Positions 62,761-64,000 of a stretch of DNA of 64,000 nt are shown here, piece after piece (the stretch's first letter is position 1; every line of letters starts with the position of its first letter). Where the stretch lies: contig JACTAT010000029.1 of the NCBI GenBank assembly GCA_014526335.1, positions 3,046,105 through 3,110,104 on the forward strand, in the 5' to 3' direction. The position numbers and the translations under genes are program-made. Source of the DNA: Chrysaora quinquecirrha (Eukaryota > Cnidaria > Scyphozoa > Semaeostomeae > Pelagiidae). The notes under the pieces are model-generated. The model had not been told where the DNA came from, ran no database searches, and saw nothing but the letters and a program-made list of their open reading frames with translations.

Positions 62761-63501
62761 ATATTCTTATGTGTCTTTTCTCTAGGGTAGGCTAGGCTAG
62801 GCTATCCACCTATATAGTAAGTAAGAGTTACTATATTGACAGATCATAACATAAGATACTGCACTGTATCAGGCTATAAGAGCCTGTCGCAGCAGATCAC
62901 TTGTTGTTTGGTAGTTAAGTAGCTCTGAGAAATTTAATGTCGTTACCTTTAGTCATGTGGCCCCTTATGTTCATCCAACTCCCCCCATCTCTTTAGTCAA
63001 CTCACCCTACCATTAATCATTAAAGGATCAGTGACCCTCTGCAATCGTCTGCATTGCTTTCCCGATTCAATATAAACATGCTCTCACAATCATTACGACA
63101 GTATTACTTCTTTGGCGCACCCCCACCAGGAATTTATTTGCGATGACATGGACACCCCTGAAATCTCGTTGAGATGGTGCACACTCTGCAGACTGGCCAT
63201 GAAGTAATGATAGAAATTGATATAATTGAGCGCATTTATCAGTGTGATGAAAGGGGGTTTGGGGGCAGAGCCCAACTTTAAACATTTATGTTTCCCCGGG
63301 GGTGAATTGACTTTTTAGATGGGGCAGTGTGACTTTGAAAGTGGGGTGAGTTTAAGCTAAAAGTGGGGTGAGCGGTAGCATGGCAAGTTGACTAGAAACC
63401 TTTGTATACTGCATAGCCTTAGGAAATGCTCCTGCCCCTCCTGAAATTTAAAGTGTATGGGGTAAAGTTAATTGAATATCTGTTCTTTTTCAGATATAAA
63501 C

Positions 63502-63599
63502 ATGGGTGTTGGAACATCAAAAGAGGAGGAGGCCCGACTTGCAGCTACTGTTCACAAGCTCAGCAAAGTAGAGCTAAAATACATTGAAAAAGTGTTTGG
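63502..63599 (+). CDS. First coding exon of a probably N-myristoylated protein (partial)
   Basis: An acceptor (TCTTTTTCAG at 63484-63493) is followed by a short leader and ATG at 63502. The exon encodes 32 full codons plus two bases, opening MGVGTSKEEEARL and including KLSKVELKYIEKVF, and ends at a GTAGAT donor (63600). Gly at position 2 and Ser at 6 fit the N-myristoylation signal. The following helix resembles the start of small-GTPase- or Ca-linked regulators such as the TLDC protein MEAK7 or calcineurin-B-like proteins. The family cannot be settled from 33 residues, and the rest of the gene lies beyond the window or in unseen exons. Confidence 0.5.
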
Positions 63600-64000
63600 G
63601 TAGATCATTTAAAATTGTTGGTTGATTAAGAACTATCTATTTGTTAACAACTTACTTCTTAGGTTTTACGTTAATTGAGATACTAGATACACTTGAGCGA
63701 GTCTTGTGGTACTACCAGTCCATGCCCAGGAAGAAAACAGTGCATGAGCTGTATTTTGCGTTCATCTTCAATTTTGCATGTGCTGTGGTATCCAGATTTT
63801 AGGCTTTGCATTATGCGATTCTCGTGATCGTGAAAAATCAACTCTAAAGCTTGCAATTATAGTTATCCTGAAGTTGTTCTTGTTATTTAACTTTAATATT
63901 TTGTTTCTTTTTCATTTGCCATTTTTCATTTTTCAACGTGCATCAAGGTTTAGATTGCGAGGTCCGCAATAGACCCCTCAATCCACGTAATCCCTTGGCT

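Larger units (their letters stand above)
59031..63493. other. Intergenic gap of about 4.5 kb with repeats and a possible promoter
   Basis: No coding exon is supported. It contains a tandem repeat at 60350-60765, the palindrome array at 61195-61910, a pair of inverted repeats at 60205 and 62708, and a CCAAT-rich stretch at 62600-62760. The segments 59031-60140 and 62770-63480 show nothing I can define. Confidence 0.45.

Overview
The window is eukaryotic nuclear DNA from an invertebrate animal. Genes are split into many short exons by GT–AG introns of a few hundred to a few thousand bases. The DNA is AT-rich, and introns and gaps carry tRNA-derived SINEs, MITE-like inverted-repeat elements, minisatellites and satellites. 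No bacterial operon, viral genome or CRISPR array is visible. The proteins are animal-like, but I cannot name the phylum from sequence alone.

Five genes, all on the + strand, can be supported. (1) 241–5722: a seven-exon membrane-anchored protein with a JmjC/cupin-8-like domain that seems to lack both metal-binding histidines. (2) 7368–27591: GTF3C1, the largest subunit of TFIIIC, which binds the B box of RNA polymerase III promoters. It has 14 exons and about 2,400 codons. It needs seven single-base frame corrections, and its last 175 bp are present three times in tandem. (3) 34731–49633: ELP3, the radical-SAM/acetyltransferase subunit of Elongator, fully intact in 21 exons (551 residues). 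(4) 50850–59030: a secreted protein of about 421 residues with 12 Gly-X-Y collagen triplets, glycine-rich blocks and a Pro/Ala-rich block, in 9 exons. (5) 63502–63599: the first coding exon of a probably N-myristoylated protein that runs off the window.

GTF3C1 and ELP3 both bear on tRNA: TFIIIC recruits Pol III to tRNA genes, and Elongator modifies wobble uridines of tRNA. Their closeness here may be chance.

The non-coding part is rich in structure. GTF3C1 introns hold several tRNA-derived SINE copies with A/B-box-like promoters, a 178-bp tRNA-like tandem repeat, a 1-kb TTAA-flanked element and a degenerate minisatellite. ELP3 introns hold a 774-bp tandem duplication, a trinucleotide array, a head-to-head SINE pair, a MITE with 15-bp perfect terminal inverted repeats, and a 21-bp minisatellite that is open on both strands. 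Intron 2 of the collagen-like gene holds a 2.5-kb satellite. Between genes 4 and 5 lie a 134-bp tandem repeat and an array of five large palindromes, both inside a pair of distant inverted repeats.

No clearly new enzymatic or defence system is visible. The best leads are the palindrome array, the triplicated GTF3C1 terminus, the probable JmjC pseudoenzyme and the unusual collagen/Gly/Pro-Ala secreted protein.
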